This document shows, one piece after another, positions 47,901-59,454 of a stretch of 64,000 bases of DNA. Position 1 is the stretch's first letter. Each line of letters begins with the position of its first letter. Where the stretch lies: NCBI RefSeq assembly GCF_963678635.1, contig NC_087068.1, positions 20,859,029 through 20,923,028 of the forward strand, given 5' to 3'. Below the pieces are notes generated by a model. The model saw only the letters and a list, made by a program, of their open reading frames with translations, was not told the origin of the DNA and did no database searches. Made by a program: the position numbers and the translations under genes. Source of the DNA: Symsagittifera roscoffensis. Lineage: Eukaryota > Xenacoelomorpha > Acoela > Convolutidae.

Positions 47901-50900
47901 TTGATAAGTATAGGTTTTCGACAGACGTTTTTTATACAACCAGAAAATTATTGTTGTCTCGTAGCTCAAATGAAGAAAACTTCTGCCTTTGTTAAAATTT
48001 GAAAAATTATTGGGGTTTGAAAATTGCCATTTTGGCGAATATGTTACACACATTTAGTACGCAACATACATACAGTGCTGGCTTAAAGTATTGGGAAAAA
48101 ACAAATCAAACTTGAAATAAAAAAATGCTATATTCTCAAATTAGGCTGGTTTCACGCTGAAACTACATTATTACAACCTGCTTAGAAATTAAATTATTTC
48201 AAGCTAAATTTGAGGAATCCATCTATATTTCAAGCTAAATTATATGATCTTTTTCAGGTACCACAAATAATGATTGGTCTGGGTCGAATGCTATATGATA
48301 TTAAAGCCCTTTCAAGTTTCCAAAAAAAAATCCCAGTGTCGAAAAAAACCGTTTTGAACTTTTTTGATTTGTCGTCTTAAATCGAGCGAATGAAGCAAGC
48401 GAGCAGACTTACGACAGCTGGATTATGCCTAGTTTAAGACCTTAAAACTTAATTTTACGCAAAAAAAACTAGTTTTTGGAGTTTCGTAGCTTCATTTTTG
48501 GACCAAAAACTTTAAAAAAAAAGCAATAGTTTACTATTAAATTTTTTAGTTTTTCGAGTCATTTTTCTAAATTACTAATATTACTATTATTGTATAATAT
48601 GCCTCAATTATATTTTTATAAAAGATTCTTTTATCTCACCAAGGAGAAAAAACTACACTAATTTGGAAAAATAAACTTTCTAAATCGGAACATTCTGTGC
48701 TACTTGCACAGTAACCGGCTATCCTTGTTTTTGTTGTCATTGAATTTATTAACCGAACGCTAGCCATTCAATCGCTGAAAATAGTCATGTCAAAAACATC
48801 CGACAAAATTTCTACAAACTGGGAAAATCCTTTGTTTTTCAATACCGATCGAAGCCCAACTGAATTGGTTTTAAAGCAAAATTTAGTTTGACATGGAATG
48901 TACAAATAAAACCAAATCTGGCTTTGAGATTGGACTCTTCTCTTACCCTGGACGAGGCTGGACATGGCCAGACTGGCTGCAGTTAAAAGTGCGGCAGTGA
49001 CTGAACAACTCTGCTGTTTGCACCTTCGCAGGAAGTACGCAGTCTCCTTCTGCGACAACTTCAGTACCCTACGAAACAAAAATTGAGATGAATACAGCAA
49101 ATTGAATTTGGTTACAATTAAAAGTGTTCTGTTAAAGGGTTCTCATATTTTAAGTTAGCGTTCAAACTATAGAAACCACTGACATAAATATCTTTGTCAA
49201 GATCTTGGCAAGTGCAATGCTATCTCGTCAAAATCTTGAATTATTTCGGCAAAATCTTCATTTTTGATATGTTTTTGGGCGTCGAGATAGATGGGAAGGA
49301 ACATTGGATAATGCTACTGCGACAACAAGGATCTTTGAAAGAGCTTCTAAAACTTTCGAAACGAAAGCCAATTGTATCAGCTTTAATCTTAATTGTTCGT
49401 CGGCGCTTACTTGACTACTGTTTCTCGTTTCTCCAACTCAGGTAGAGCACACACCGAGGACTGGGAACTTGGGTGGGAGGAAGTCTGAAAAGAAGAGACG
49501 CCCCCACTGCTCACCGCACCATTCTCCTCATGAGTATCATCCTCAGCACCTATTGAAGTTAAGATATATTTTATCCGAACACCGAGCGAATATGGATTTT
49601 AATCGATCATAATGATTTCTGAGACTAAAATAATTCATTATAAACCGTTACAGATATAAAAATGCTGACTACAAAATCGATTATATTGTCATTTTAATCG
49701 ATTTTTAAAAAAATAATAATAATTCACCATAATACCGTACTGGAGTTTCATGGATAATAATCGGTTATACTGTTTTTCCTTGCAGTCTCTATAAAATTTC
49801 AAAAAATATATTATAATTGATTAAAAATGGCTTATACTTTATTTTTTGTCCTACAATAAAATCCTCCTTAATCAAATATAATGAATTATAATTGATTATA
49901 ATCAATAATAAAGAACTATAATCAGGGGCGGAATTAGGGAGGGGGGGGGGGGTTGGAGGATTTGACCCTTTGAACTATTTTGAGATATCCATTTTTGGCT
50001 GACGGAACCCAGAATTTTTCTAAAGGCGTTTTCGATGCCAATGTATACTATGTCAACAATGTCAACAAAAACAATGTCAACAAAATTGGGTGAAAATTTT
50101 CAAAAAAATGCCCAAAAACGCCTTTTTCGGCCTGTTTTTCCCATTTATGCCTGCGGCGCAAAAAAAATTGGCCAAAACGGGGTCTTTTTAGTGCATTGGG
50201 AGAACTAGGAGAATCAATTTGGAAGACCTATAAAAAATGAGAATCAACTTGGACGACCTAAAATTGAAACTCCACCCATCCCCTCGAGAAAATCCTGGAT
50301 CCGCCCCTGATTATAAACCATTTTTTGTACATTTTTCGGAAAACTTCAAATAAAGTGCAGCATATTCCAAGCTTAACAGTTTTTTTTGGCTTGATGCTTA
50401 TCGTGTTTTCAAATTTTTGTTTCACAATTTTTCTTATGAATTGTTATTGTGTCGTTTTTTGCTGGTCTTTATTTTCCCCGAATCCAAATTACCTCCCTTT
50501 GTCGACTCCACAGTATACACCCGTCCCCCACCCTCCCTCGCATAAACCTCCTTGCTGGGGTTAACTTGGGGGGGGGATGAGGAGGGGAAATGGGGGGAGG
50601 GTAAACTGGTGGGTAGACATGGACGGTAAATTGGTGGAGGGGGTTGCAAACTGTATGACTGTATGGGGGGTTTAGTTAGAATGGGGGGCAACTATGGGGG
50701 GTTGAGGGTGCACCTGTACGGAGAAAATGCGGGGTAGGGGATTAACTAGGCGTTAAAAAACTGTGTAGGTTCAGGAATCGAGTAGGCCGTGAGTGGAGGC
50801 GGAGCAATAAGCAGAATGGTCCAAGTGCAGAATGGGTCCAAGAGCAGAAAAACAGAAAAATATTGACTTGTATTGTTTTATACGGGCTAATTGATAAAAC

Positions 50901-53900
50901 GATTATTAGAATCGTCAAAAGAAAAAACAAGAACACGAATAAAATTTGCATGAATTGACTAATGTCATTAAGTTTTTGGTTAAATTTTTTAAAAAATTCT
51001 TGATTAAATTGCTCAAATTATGCATGAAATGTTCATTGCTTTGCTATTATTGACGTTTCTGATAACTAATTTGCCGATTAGCTTAAAGAAGTTGATATTT
51101 TTCTGTTTTTCACCTCTTGGACCCATTCTGCTCTTAGACCATTCTGCTTATTGACTGGCCACCGCCGTGAGTATAGCAGAAGTTGTTAAAAGTTTTGCAT
51201 TAATTTTGCAATAAAGTAAAGAAATTATAATCCACTATGATCTGCTATAATGGAATTTGTTGATTTTTCCAGAAATAGTCGATTATAATGACAATATAAT
51301 CGAGTTTGTATCTAAGTTTGAAACACCACAGCCTACCAACCCCCGCCCCTACATCAACTTTACCTAACCCATTTAAGTTTTTTTAGGGCGCAGTTCATGG
51401 TTGAACGGGGGGTAATGGTTGAGTTGATTGCAAGTTCAACCAATGGAATCCACCGTTGACTCGCTCGTCATGATCAAGCATTAGCCCCATTTGAAGGTTT
51501 GGGAAAGGGGGGTGGGGATTTTTGGGTGAATGGCGATTTTCGATCTAGAAAATTGTATTAAAAGTTAAACTGCCATGAATCAAGAATTGAAAAGGTAGAA
51601 AAAATAAATATGTTAAATCAATTTTAAAAATGTTATACTTGCTAACTATTGATAGAGAAATTTTAAACATCCTTGCTGGGGTTGACTTTGGGGGGGATGA
51701 GCAGGGGAAATGGGGGAGGGTAAACTGGTGGGTAGACATGGACGGTAAATTGGTGGAGGGGGTTCTAAACTGGGTGGGGGCTTAGTTATGATGGGGGGTC
51801 AACTATGGGGGGTTGAGGGTACACCTGTACGGAGAAAATGCGGGGTAGGGGATTAACTAGGCGTTAAAAAACTGTGTAGGTTCAGGAATCGAGTAGGCCG
51901 TGAGTGGAGGCGGAGCAATAAGCAGAATGGTCCAAGTGCAGAATGGGTCCAAGAGCAGAAAAATTGAAAAATATTGACTTGTATTGTTTTATACGGGCTA
52001 ATTGATAAAACAATTATTAGAATCGTCAAAAGAAAAAACAAGAACACGAATAAATTTTGCATGAATTGACTAATGTCATTAAGTTTTTTGATTAAATTTT
52101 TTAAAAAATTCTTGATTAAATTGCTCAAATTATGCATGAAATGTTCATTGCTTTGCTATTATTGACGTTTCTGATAACTAATTTGCCGATTAGCTTATAG
52201 AAGTTGATATTTTTCTGTTTTTCTGCTCTTGGACCCATTCCGCTCTTAGACCATTCTGCTTTTTGACTGGCCACCGCCGTGAGTATAGCAGAAATTGTTA
52301 AAAGTTTTGCAATAATTTTGCAAAAAAGTACAGAAATTATAATCCACTATGATCTGCTATTATGGAATTTTTTGATTTTTCCAGAAATAGTCGATTATAA
52401 TGACAATATAATCGCGTTCGTATCTAAATTTGCAACACCACAGCTTACCAACCCCCGCCCCTACATCAACTTTACCTAACCCACTTAAGTTTTTTTAGGG
52501 CGCAGTTCATGGTTGAACGGGGGGTAATGGTTGAGTTGATTGCAAGTTCAACCAATGGAATCCATTGTTAACTCGCTCGTCATGATCAAGCATTAGCCCC
52601 ATTTGAAGGTTTGGGAAAGGGGGGGTGGGGATTTTTGGGTGAATGGCGATTTTGGATTTAGAAAATTGAATTAAAAGTTAAACTGCCATGAATCAAGAAT
52701 TGAAAAGGTAGAAAAAATAAATATGTAAAATCAATTTTAAAAATGTTATACTTGGTAACTATTGATAGAGAAAATTTTCAAGAGAATTCAATTTCTATCC
52801 TGAAGTTTAGGAGTCAAAGTAGTGCTGAATGTTTTGATGTTAGTGTCCCAAACGAACATTTCGAGACAATGCTGTCCTCGAGTTTTCGTATGGCCTCTTT
52901 TAAAATTTCTACCACATTTAGAAAACTGGCATTACATTCAACAGCAAACCAAAGTAGCAAAAATAGTACTTTACTAAGACTCAAAATCCGTAAAATTTAA
53001 ATTATGAAGAGAAACTTGCCTTCTTCGGGAATGATGGGAGGCGGGAATGCTTTGAGGTATTTCCTCATGGACCCGATGTATGTCCATGGTTTGAGGCGTG
53101 TCCTGATTATGGCTTTTATAGCCACATCTGATATCTGCTCAACTGGCCATGGCAAGTACGTGAAGGCCACTTGCTTCTCGATAGCTAAAATAGACTTTTA
53201 ATAATGCAATATTTATAAACCCTCAATAAAAACTTCATAAGGTAACCAGTTGAATGAGGTATATGAGAGAGTTATTTGTATGCACAAGATAATCAGATCA
53301 ATTAGATCAATTCAAATTCAAAATTGCGCAGAAAAATGCTAATCTCTCTGATTCGAGTTCTTGTGGTTATTCAAAAGACTTAATAAATTAAACGAACAAT
53401 GTATCAACTATCAAATCAGGGGCGCATTGGGGCGGACGCTTTCCTTTTCTCAGAGATTCAACGCCCTCGCCAACCAAAGGGACATACTTTGGTATTATTT
53501 TATGACATCCATTTTCAGCCGATTAAAATATTTCAAACTCTGAAATTTTTGAAGGCGTCTTTGGCGCCAATATATACTAGTTTTGAAAAAGGCGGGCGAA
53601 GAAAAAACTCAATTTTTTGGTCACCGTTTTTAAAAACGTCCTAAAAACGGCATTTTGAACTGTTTTTTTTTCTTCAAAAATTAGCGTGCGGCGCTCAAAA
53701 TAGAGTCTTTATAGTGTGCCGCGAGCGTTGGGAAAACCAATCAGGTCGACCTAAAAAAAATTGTCGGCAAAACTTAAGAGAATATTTTGAAAAACCGCCC
53801 CCATGAAAAATTTCTAGATCCGACCCTGTATGGAATCAAATTAATGGCTTTTAAAAAAAAAATTTATCGAAAAAAAATGTTTTTTTTTTGGTTAAAAAAA

Positions 53901-56145
53901 TGTTTTGGCAGAAAATCAATTATTAAAAACTTGTCCACGTTTAAAATCACACCAAAAATGATCAAACGAAAAAATTAATAACCATAATTTTCTCGGCTTT
54001 GGGTTCCACTGTCTAAATGTTAGTTCAATATCGACCACATTCGTGACTAGTAATATCTTGAATTGTGTCTAACGTGGTGGTATGGATGATGAGGATGAGA
54101 TGCTAGATATGTTTCCATTAAGGGAGGCCAGAAGATGTTGCAGCAGAATGGCAGTCGAAGTCCCATCCACTATGCAATGGCTGAAGCAGATACCTGCAAC
54201 GTCAATGCATTGTCATTACTTTTGTCCAAAAAAATTGAAGGATGTTTTTCTGAATTTATCGCCTCAAAATCGAGAAAGTTTTTAAGATTTTTTCTCACTT
54301 TGGCGTCGGCGATTTTATCTTAGAGAGAGTTTTGCAGAACTGAAAATTCTAAACTTTGGTCCAAAATGGATTTAAAAAAATTGTAAAATGAAACGTTAAG
54401 GCTCAAATATAGATTTTAAAAATCAAACGCTGAATTTTGCAGTTCTGGGAGCCTAAAACAAAAAATCTTTCTACATCTTTTTTCTGTTATTAATAATATT
54501 ACGATAATTTTACGATATAACAACAGGCCTAGTTTCTGCAAGTTGGTTTTTTCAAATATTATCAACTTTTTCTCGGAAAATTACCCAGAGTGTAGTAGTG
54601 CATATTTCTATCAGAGTCATACTCATGTAATACATGCACTCTCCACAACACACTACTGCGACAGGACGAACTGGAGTTGCTATTGGCAGCAACTGTGTTC
54701 GGCTGTCTGGTCTGTCGGCTGAACGAGTGGTGCAGTAGTTCTGTAATGGAGGGGAAAGAGTGTTTGTCCCTGTGGAATCTGATCAGCTGCTTCAACACTT
54801 CTGGTGTACTCAGTTGCTGAAAGAAGTTTTGAATGAAACCAAGAAAACATGTTTGAGGGGGAGGATGTTAACTTGGTTCTAAGTTAGGAAGTTTCAGCAA
54901 ATGGGCGGCGGCGGGGGCAGGATTGTAACTTGATCCGACAAAAGTTAGAGAAGGTAAAAGTTTTTAAGTCAGCGAAAGCTTGACAGAAATCTCGACAACT
55001 TTTTGCCACTGAATCTCCAAACTACTAATATTATTCGAGCTGATCTTGTACTAACTAAAGATATTTTTTTCTCAATTGTTAGTTTTGCTATGAGATGGTT
55101 TTAATTTCTTAGCATTATAAGATGGAATTATGCCTAGTTATCATAAAGAGCCCGTGAAATCCCTGTCATGCGCTTTTTAAATTTGAAAAACATCGATCAA
55201 GTTTTTCTCCATTTTGCGCAAGTTTCTGATTGTGTATCAAAAACAAATTTAAAAATCAGAACTTTTGCACTAACCTTGAAATACAACGTCTCATCTTTCA
55301 TGTTCTCAGTAACTGCAGCAGAAGAAGTTTCACAGGGTCCAATGCCCATATTCAGAATAGGGTACGACTGGATGACATCAGCGAACTTGGTGCGCCAGGC
55401 ACTGTTCTTCAAAGAAAAGTTTTGATAGTTTGCGCATAGTTCAGTTTTTGCTACAAGTGCCAAAAAAGATTATCAAGTTTGAAAAAAAAGTTAATAATCC
55501 TGTTTAGCTACTGGAAGCTCCTATAGCCATGGAATCATCCAAAGAGTTATTTATCCTTTGTTTTTACCTGGATGATATAACTAAGCCAAAACTCACCCAT
55601 TTTGAAAATGAACATTATAAAGAAGGTTTTTAAAAGATTACCTTCAAGTCCTGCTGTGAGCTGAGTCTGACCACACAGCCTATGGTTCCGTCTGAGAACT
55701 CGGAATAGTAGTACATACCCAACTCCGCTTTGCCCAGTTTACGGATACATTTACGCTCACACCCACAATCAGGGTTCTCAATGGAAACTGAAAAAAATTA
55801 CGAAATGAACAAAAAAACAAGGGTAGTAAATCCAACGATTCGAAAGAAATTTTGAGACTCAGATTAAATTAAAATCGAGAAAATTCAGAATCAAGGAGGA
55901 AAGTATGCAGAAGTGATTCGAAAAGTCGCTCTTTTTGTGTTTAAGACGCTGAAATTGTGCATGGAAGCATTTTTGTTGTTTCGAAAACTTGTTTTTATAA
56001 AGTTTACTAGCTTGATTTTAACAGTATGAGGAAAGATTCAATTTGAGAAGAATAAAAAAAAGTTTTTCTAACCACGGACATCTGAGATTGCTTTATAGGA
56101 TGTGTTAACGCAGTAAGTGGCAAGAGCAGACGCTAAACCCGCCAT
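44492..56145 (-). CDS. CoA-dependent acyltransferase (condensation / alcohol acetyltransferase type), 10 exons, 589 aa
   Basis: Exons in coding order: 56145-56073, 55787-55642, 55406-55275, 54816-54585, 54193-54074, 53184-53020, 49549-49411, 49068-48947, 45383-45192, 44940-44492. Total 1770 bp including the stop, with all nine junctions in phase. Family features: a start segment KLGKAELGMYYYSEF, then WRTKFADVIQSYPILNMGI (the usual region before the first core), catalytic SHCIVDG (His200, Asp204, Gly205; canonical HHxxxDG has His where Ser199 is), a helix CKQQSCSVTAALLTAASLA, and C-terminal LLLTNLGNVDIS and LIWNMCYFDHIT strands. Known role of the family: acyl transfer from CoA or a carrier to an alcohol or amine; the substrate is unknown. 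A low-complexity Ser-rich stretch lies near residues 265-290. The intron after exon six uses a GC donor (GAAG/GCAAGT). No promoter was identified. Confidence 0.88.
45860..46690. repeat. intronic ATAATC cluster and G/C-run minisatellite
   Basis: Short AT palindromic words at 45880-45960 are followed by C-runs (46220-46340), then a degenerate G-rich array with units like GGTTCAGGTG + G-run (46430-46660). A 123-codon Pro/Gly-rich open frame here is a by-product. Confidence 0.6.
47690..48090. repeat. local tandem repeat, ~210-240-bp unit
   Basis: AAGTATAGGTTTTCGRCAGACG...TTGTTGTC-CGTAGCTCAAATGA occurs at about 47698 and again at about 47908, each followed by a CAGTGCTG-containing stretch. Confidence 0.6.
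49590..49922. repeat. ATAATC palindromic cluster
   Basis: Several ATTATAATYGATTATAATC-like words; the TIR element at 49923 is inserted into one of them. Confidence 0.5.
49923..50309. mobile_element. short TIR-type element, family 1, copy III (both ends clear)
   Basis: 387 bp from CAGGGGCGGAATTAGGG to GGATCCGCCCCTG. The terminal inverted repeats match over about 10-12 bases. Flanking octamers ACTATAAT and ATTATAAA share six of eight positions, compatible with an 8-bp hAT-like target duplication, but the site is itself palindromic. No coding capacity. Confidence 0.55.
50550..51664. repeat. 1.1-kb intronic tandem duplication, unit 1
   Basis: Runs from CTTGCTGGGGTTAACTTGGG through a G-rich tract, a fold-back element and an ATAATC cluster to CTAACTATTGATAGAGAAA. 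Unit 2 follows with a few percent differences. It lies in the large intron between acyltransferase exons six and seven. Confidence 0.85.
50797..51170. mobile_element. fold-back (MITE-like) element inside unit 1
   Basis: The left arm, CAATAAGCAGAATGGTCCAAG and onward, pairs with the right arm, CTCTTAGACCATTCTGCTTATTG, for about 70 bp with few mismatches, separated by an AT-rich centre. No transposase. A second copy lies at about 51908-52277 in unit 2. Confidence 0.6.
51671..52780. repeat. 1.1-kb intronic tandem duplication, unit 2
   Basis: Near-identical to 50550-51664, offset 1111-1121 bases. Confidence 0.85.
53020..53184 (-). CDS. acyltransferase exon 6 with GC donor
   Basis: Acceptor TATTTTAG. 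Encodes IEKQVAFTYLPWPVEQISDV...PWTYIGSMRKYLKAFPPPII. The donor reads GAAG/GCAAGT, a GC-AG intron; no GT nearby keeps the phase. Confidence 0.8.
53417..53828. mobile_element. short TIR-type element, family 1, copy IV
   Basis: From CAGGGGCGCATTGGGG to CTAGATCCGACCCTG. Flanks TATCAAAT and TATGGAAT agree at six of eight positions. Contains the ATCCATTTTCAGCCG and AAGGCG...GGCGCCAAT family blocks. Confidence 0.5.
54074..54193 (-). CDS. acyltransferase exon 5 carrying the catalytic motif
   Basis: A 120-bp exon, acceptor GTTGCAG and donor GTTAGA, phase 1 at both ends. Encodes GICFSHCIVDGTSTAILLQH and a Ser-rich end. The H-x3-D-G motif is the acyltransferase active site. It is too short to stand out by length and is covered by unrelated plus-strand frames. 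Confidence 0.85.
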
Positions 56146-56503
56146 GTCAAACGATCACATTTGATAACATGAATTTTCAAAACCAATGACAGATAGATTT
56201 TCCTCAGCTCTATTTTGGTCAACCAAGTTGAAACTTTGGACGCTCTATTTTGCAACAGACGTTTGAAATGTTTGAACTATTTGTGTTGAATGGTAGTTTA
56301 TCGTTAGATCGCAAATAGTGTAGTGATAGAAAACAGAAGAAACACATCATGGCCTGAAAGCGTCCACAAAACATGAAGTTCAAATTGATAACCAACGCCA
56401 ACTTTGTTTTATGGATGACAACATCACTCTTTGGGTCAATATTATGTGCTTTTGTTTACAATGAATGATTTAGTTTGATATGTGTGCCTTAGCTGAATAC
56501 CCG

Positions 56504-56805
56504 TGTGATGTTCCTAAACTGCTTAGCGTGTTGAGGAATAAAAGTAAGAAAAGATAGTGTTAATTTACTGTTCTTGATATCGTTTCTTGTTAATGAAGTT
56601 AGTGACTGAGATTGGTTACTGTTTTATAGCATGAGATATGAAACACTGACCAATTCATCTATAACGTTTTAGCAACACCAAATGGCCTTGACCACTCTTA
56701 TATAATAATAGCATAATGGATATAGTTAGCACATATGGTTACTGCAGATGCAGTAGCTAGCAAACTGTCCTCAAGGTTATGCACTGCGGATGCTGCAATA
56801 TCACA
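56504..56805 (-). repeat. 3' LTR of the Gypsy element
   Basis: 302 bp, homologous to 63211-63520. The main difference is around the GTTCTTGAT...TTGTTAATGA segment. Confidence 0.92.
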
Positions 56806-56820
56806 TTCCCCCAGGGACCA
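56806..56820 (-). other. polypurine tract of the Gypsy element
   Basis: Sense TGGTCCCTGGGGGAA directly before the LTR start. Confidence 0.65.
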
Positions 56821-56929
56821 ATAAAATTTTATCTAATGCATATAAAGTTTTATAAATAACAATACTACGAGTTTTCAGCTCAGTTTTTGTGGTACCATTG
56901 ATGCATGAATGTTCTCTTTTGAGTTTTAA

Positions 56930-58080
56930 CTATAAGTTTTTCTTTTCCATTTCTTTTTTCTTAATTTCTAACGACACTTTCCACTGCGTGCTCCATGGTT
57001 GTGTCGTATCCAGAGCGGCATAACCAAACTTCTTCCGAAATAAATGGCGTTCTAGAACCTTCAGTCGGGTTTCCATCGGATTGTTCTTGTCCGTTTTGAC
57101 ATTCGCCAGTCCGGATCGGTACTGCTCTAGGGCCATTTCATTAATGTCTGCATCTTCGTCCGCGCTAATGTATATAACCGAATGTTTGACTGGGCTGCCC
57201 AGTCTTTTTGGCCCCTGGTTTTTCGTGGTTCGCTTACTACGCCTGACGCTCGCACTTCCTTGATCGTCTACGACTGAGTCGTCCGAAATTCCTGGCGGAG
57301 ATCCGTGTTCGCCTGTCGTTTCTGTTTGATTTTCCATTCTGGATTTAATAATTTCGTCCGCCGTTCTTTGCAGACCTCTAGTCAACACTTGATTGGCGAG
57401 GCTTTGCCATTCTTCGTCTCCCATATCTTGTTTTTGGAACGCATTCTAGATTGAGCTAGGTGACGTGTCCCTTGTTATGCGCTTCCTAGAGTGTCCACTT
57501 TTGGTGCCCGCACTGCCTGCACGATCAGCTTGATCCACATCTGATTGTTTTGGATCAGTGACTTCTTCTGCTGTTACAGTAGCTTTCTTTTTTTCTTTAC
57601 TTTTGGGTTTAAGCGTTTGATCTCTTTTATCCCGCGATTCCCCTACCGGGTTTAGCGCCACCTGCTCTTGCATTTTCGGTCCCACTGTCTTTGGACCCCC
57701 GAGATTCGGCTTTGCTCGCTTATTGCTAGGTTGAGTCCCCCACCAACAGGTGTGTCCCGCGATGTTACGACAGTCTCGCTATCTTGAAACAGGTCTTTTG
57801 CCTGTTCCCGCGGTATATTCCAGTCCTCCTCTTCCGATATCGTGTCCTCCAATAGCTCGTCATCTTTCTTCTGGTGTTTGCTCTTTGGCTCCTCTAATGG
57901 ACTTTTCGCCTTCTCCTTTTGGTTTGTCCCTTCCTTGGGTGTCTTCGTAAGGGAACCTAGTAACTTTACCAGATCACTTTTCCGGTATACTGCTCCTGCA
58001 GCTGTTGTCACTGTTTTTGGTGAATCGAAAGCAACCTTCCCCTTGAACGGTTTTGTCAGTGCCGCCCCACTTTTTAGCCT
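56930..58080 (-). pseudogene. post-integrase C-terminal tail of pol, interrupted
   Basis: Three open pieces in two frames: 57652-58011 continues the integrase frame after one TAG; 57446-57685 and 56930-57424 are in another frame. Content is Lys/Glu/Ser-rich with an RRSKRTTKNQGPKRLGSP segment like the basic tails that follow integrase in many Gypsy elements, ending with a KFGYAALDTTQPWSTQ block. Whether these were one tail or a separate last ORF cannot be decided. Confidence 0.6.
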
Positions 58081-59454
58081 CTAACAGGTTCCGCAGAGTT
58101 CTTGCTCTGTTTCTCTCCTGTGTCGACATACTGGCCTGTTTGAAGAGGGGACTGACATCCCTGCTTTTCTGCCTTCAAACGGTGATTTCTGTATGGTTTT
58201 CTGTTTTATCCACCGCATGTCCCTAATGATCATACTGAGACATAGTTTAATTGATTTTACATTTTCTTCGAGTAGCATCACCCCCAAACGCCTTTTTATG
58301 GTTTGAATTGTTCTCTCGACTAAACCACACCCGCGATGGTCGCCCACCGGACAGAACTTTTGTTCTATATTATTTTCGAGACATAATTTTTTCATGGCTG
58401 TTCCTTTGAATCCGGAAAGATGGTCGGTTTTTATCGATTCTGGGATACCGTGTGTATCTATGTACGACCTTAGAAATTTTATAGTGGATTTTTCCACCGT
58501 TGATTTTGTTACTTTCACCGAAGGAAACTTCGAAAACCGATAAATCGCTGTCAGCAGGTAGATTTTCTTTCCTTTATAGTCTTCTAAAGTTCCCGCGTAA
58601 TCTAACTGAACCTCCTGCCCTGATTGCGATAGCAGTGGCAGTGGTTGTGAAGAATTTTTTGGTAAAATATATTTTGCATTCTTACCATAACGTGTACATT
58701 CTCTACATTCCTCCGCTAGGTTCACGATATCCTTGTGCATGTGGGGCCACCACAAATAGTTGGACACGTCAATCATTGCCTCTTGCCCCGGATGTCCTCT
58801 ATGAATGCGCTTCATAACTGCTTGACGCAGTTGAACTGGTACTGCTATCCTATTGTCTACCAGAATGCAGTCATCGGTTACTGAGAGTTGATTCCACAGC
58901 GGATTCGTGTATGGGCCCATAAGTTCAAATCCTGCCCGATCCTTCCTCTCTATTACGCGACGTAATCGGTCCATCCACACATCCTCCGAAATGAGTTCAG
59001 CCAACAGCGTTTTATCGAACAGTTTCAATAAACTGAAACTCTCGACGTCTCCCATGTCTGCCGCTGAGCTTTCCAACTGCGTTTGCCGTTTGTTAATCCT
59101 TCTCGAGGGTTGAACTTCGCTAACTTCTTTCCCAGATCGTCGTCCTCCGCTGTTAGATCCACTTCAATGATTAATTTAGTTGGTGAATCTCTTGGGCTGC
59201 TCGTGACCATTTGAGTGATCGCCTCTAGCTCTTTGATGTTTCTCGGCATCTCTTGATCTTTGCTGACCAGATCCCAAATGGATAGCAAGTTTTTTTGTTT
59301 CTTCCTTGTCTTGATCCCATATTACTGGTCGTGCAGCACAGCTGTCTTCCTCAAAGCTGTCTGACCCCGCTCTTTCTAGTGTTCCTCTTCTTATCCGACA
59401 CGTTCGATGGAAGGTAGTCTCGGTTATTTCTGCTTCCGTTAACTTATCGCTCTC
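58081..59454 (-). pseudogene. integrase and upstream linker of Gypsy pol
   Basis: The integrase frame is open for 331 codons from 59076. Zinc-binding region: IHRGHPG with later WWPHMHKD and CREC (Cys124, Cys127). Catalytic triad: Asp159 (QLDYAG), Asp218 (KTDHLSGF) and Glu254 (GLVERTIQ), with exactly 35 residues between the last two, i.e. DD35E. Upstream, 59077-59454 is linker: in frame with RT after a single TAG, then shifted near a run of seven A and shifted back before 59076. It is therefore a decayed part of one pol ORF. Confidence 0.9.

Noticed and set aside
50742-52137. Minus frames MQILFVFLFFLLTILIIVLS and the like in both duplication units
   Set aside because: Hydrophobic stretch read from the AT-rich centre of the fold-back element; no splice or conservation support beyond the duplication.
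54082-54323. Plus-strand frame resembling an ankyrin repeat (SRSPIHYAMAEAD)
   Set aside because: It is the complement of the acyltransferase exon that carries the H-x3-D-G motif, which fits in phase with both neighbours.
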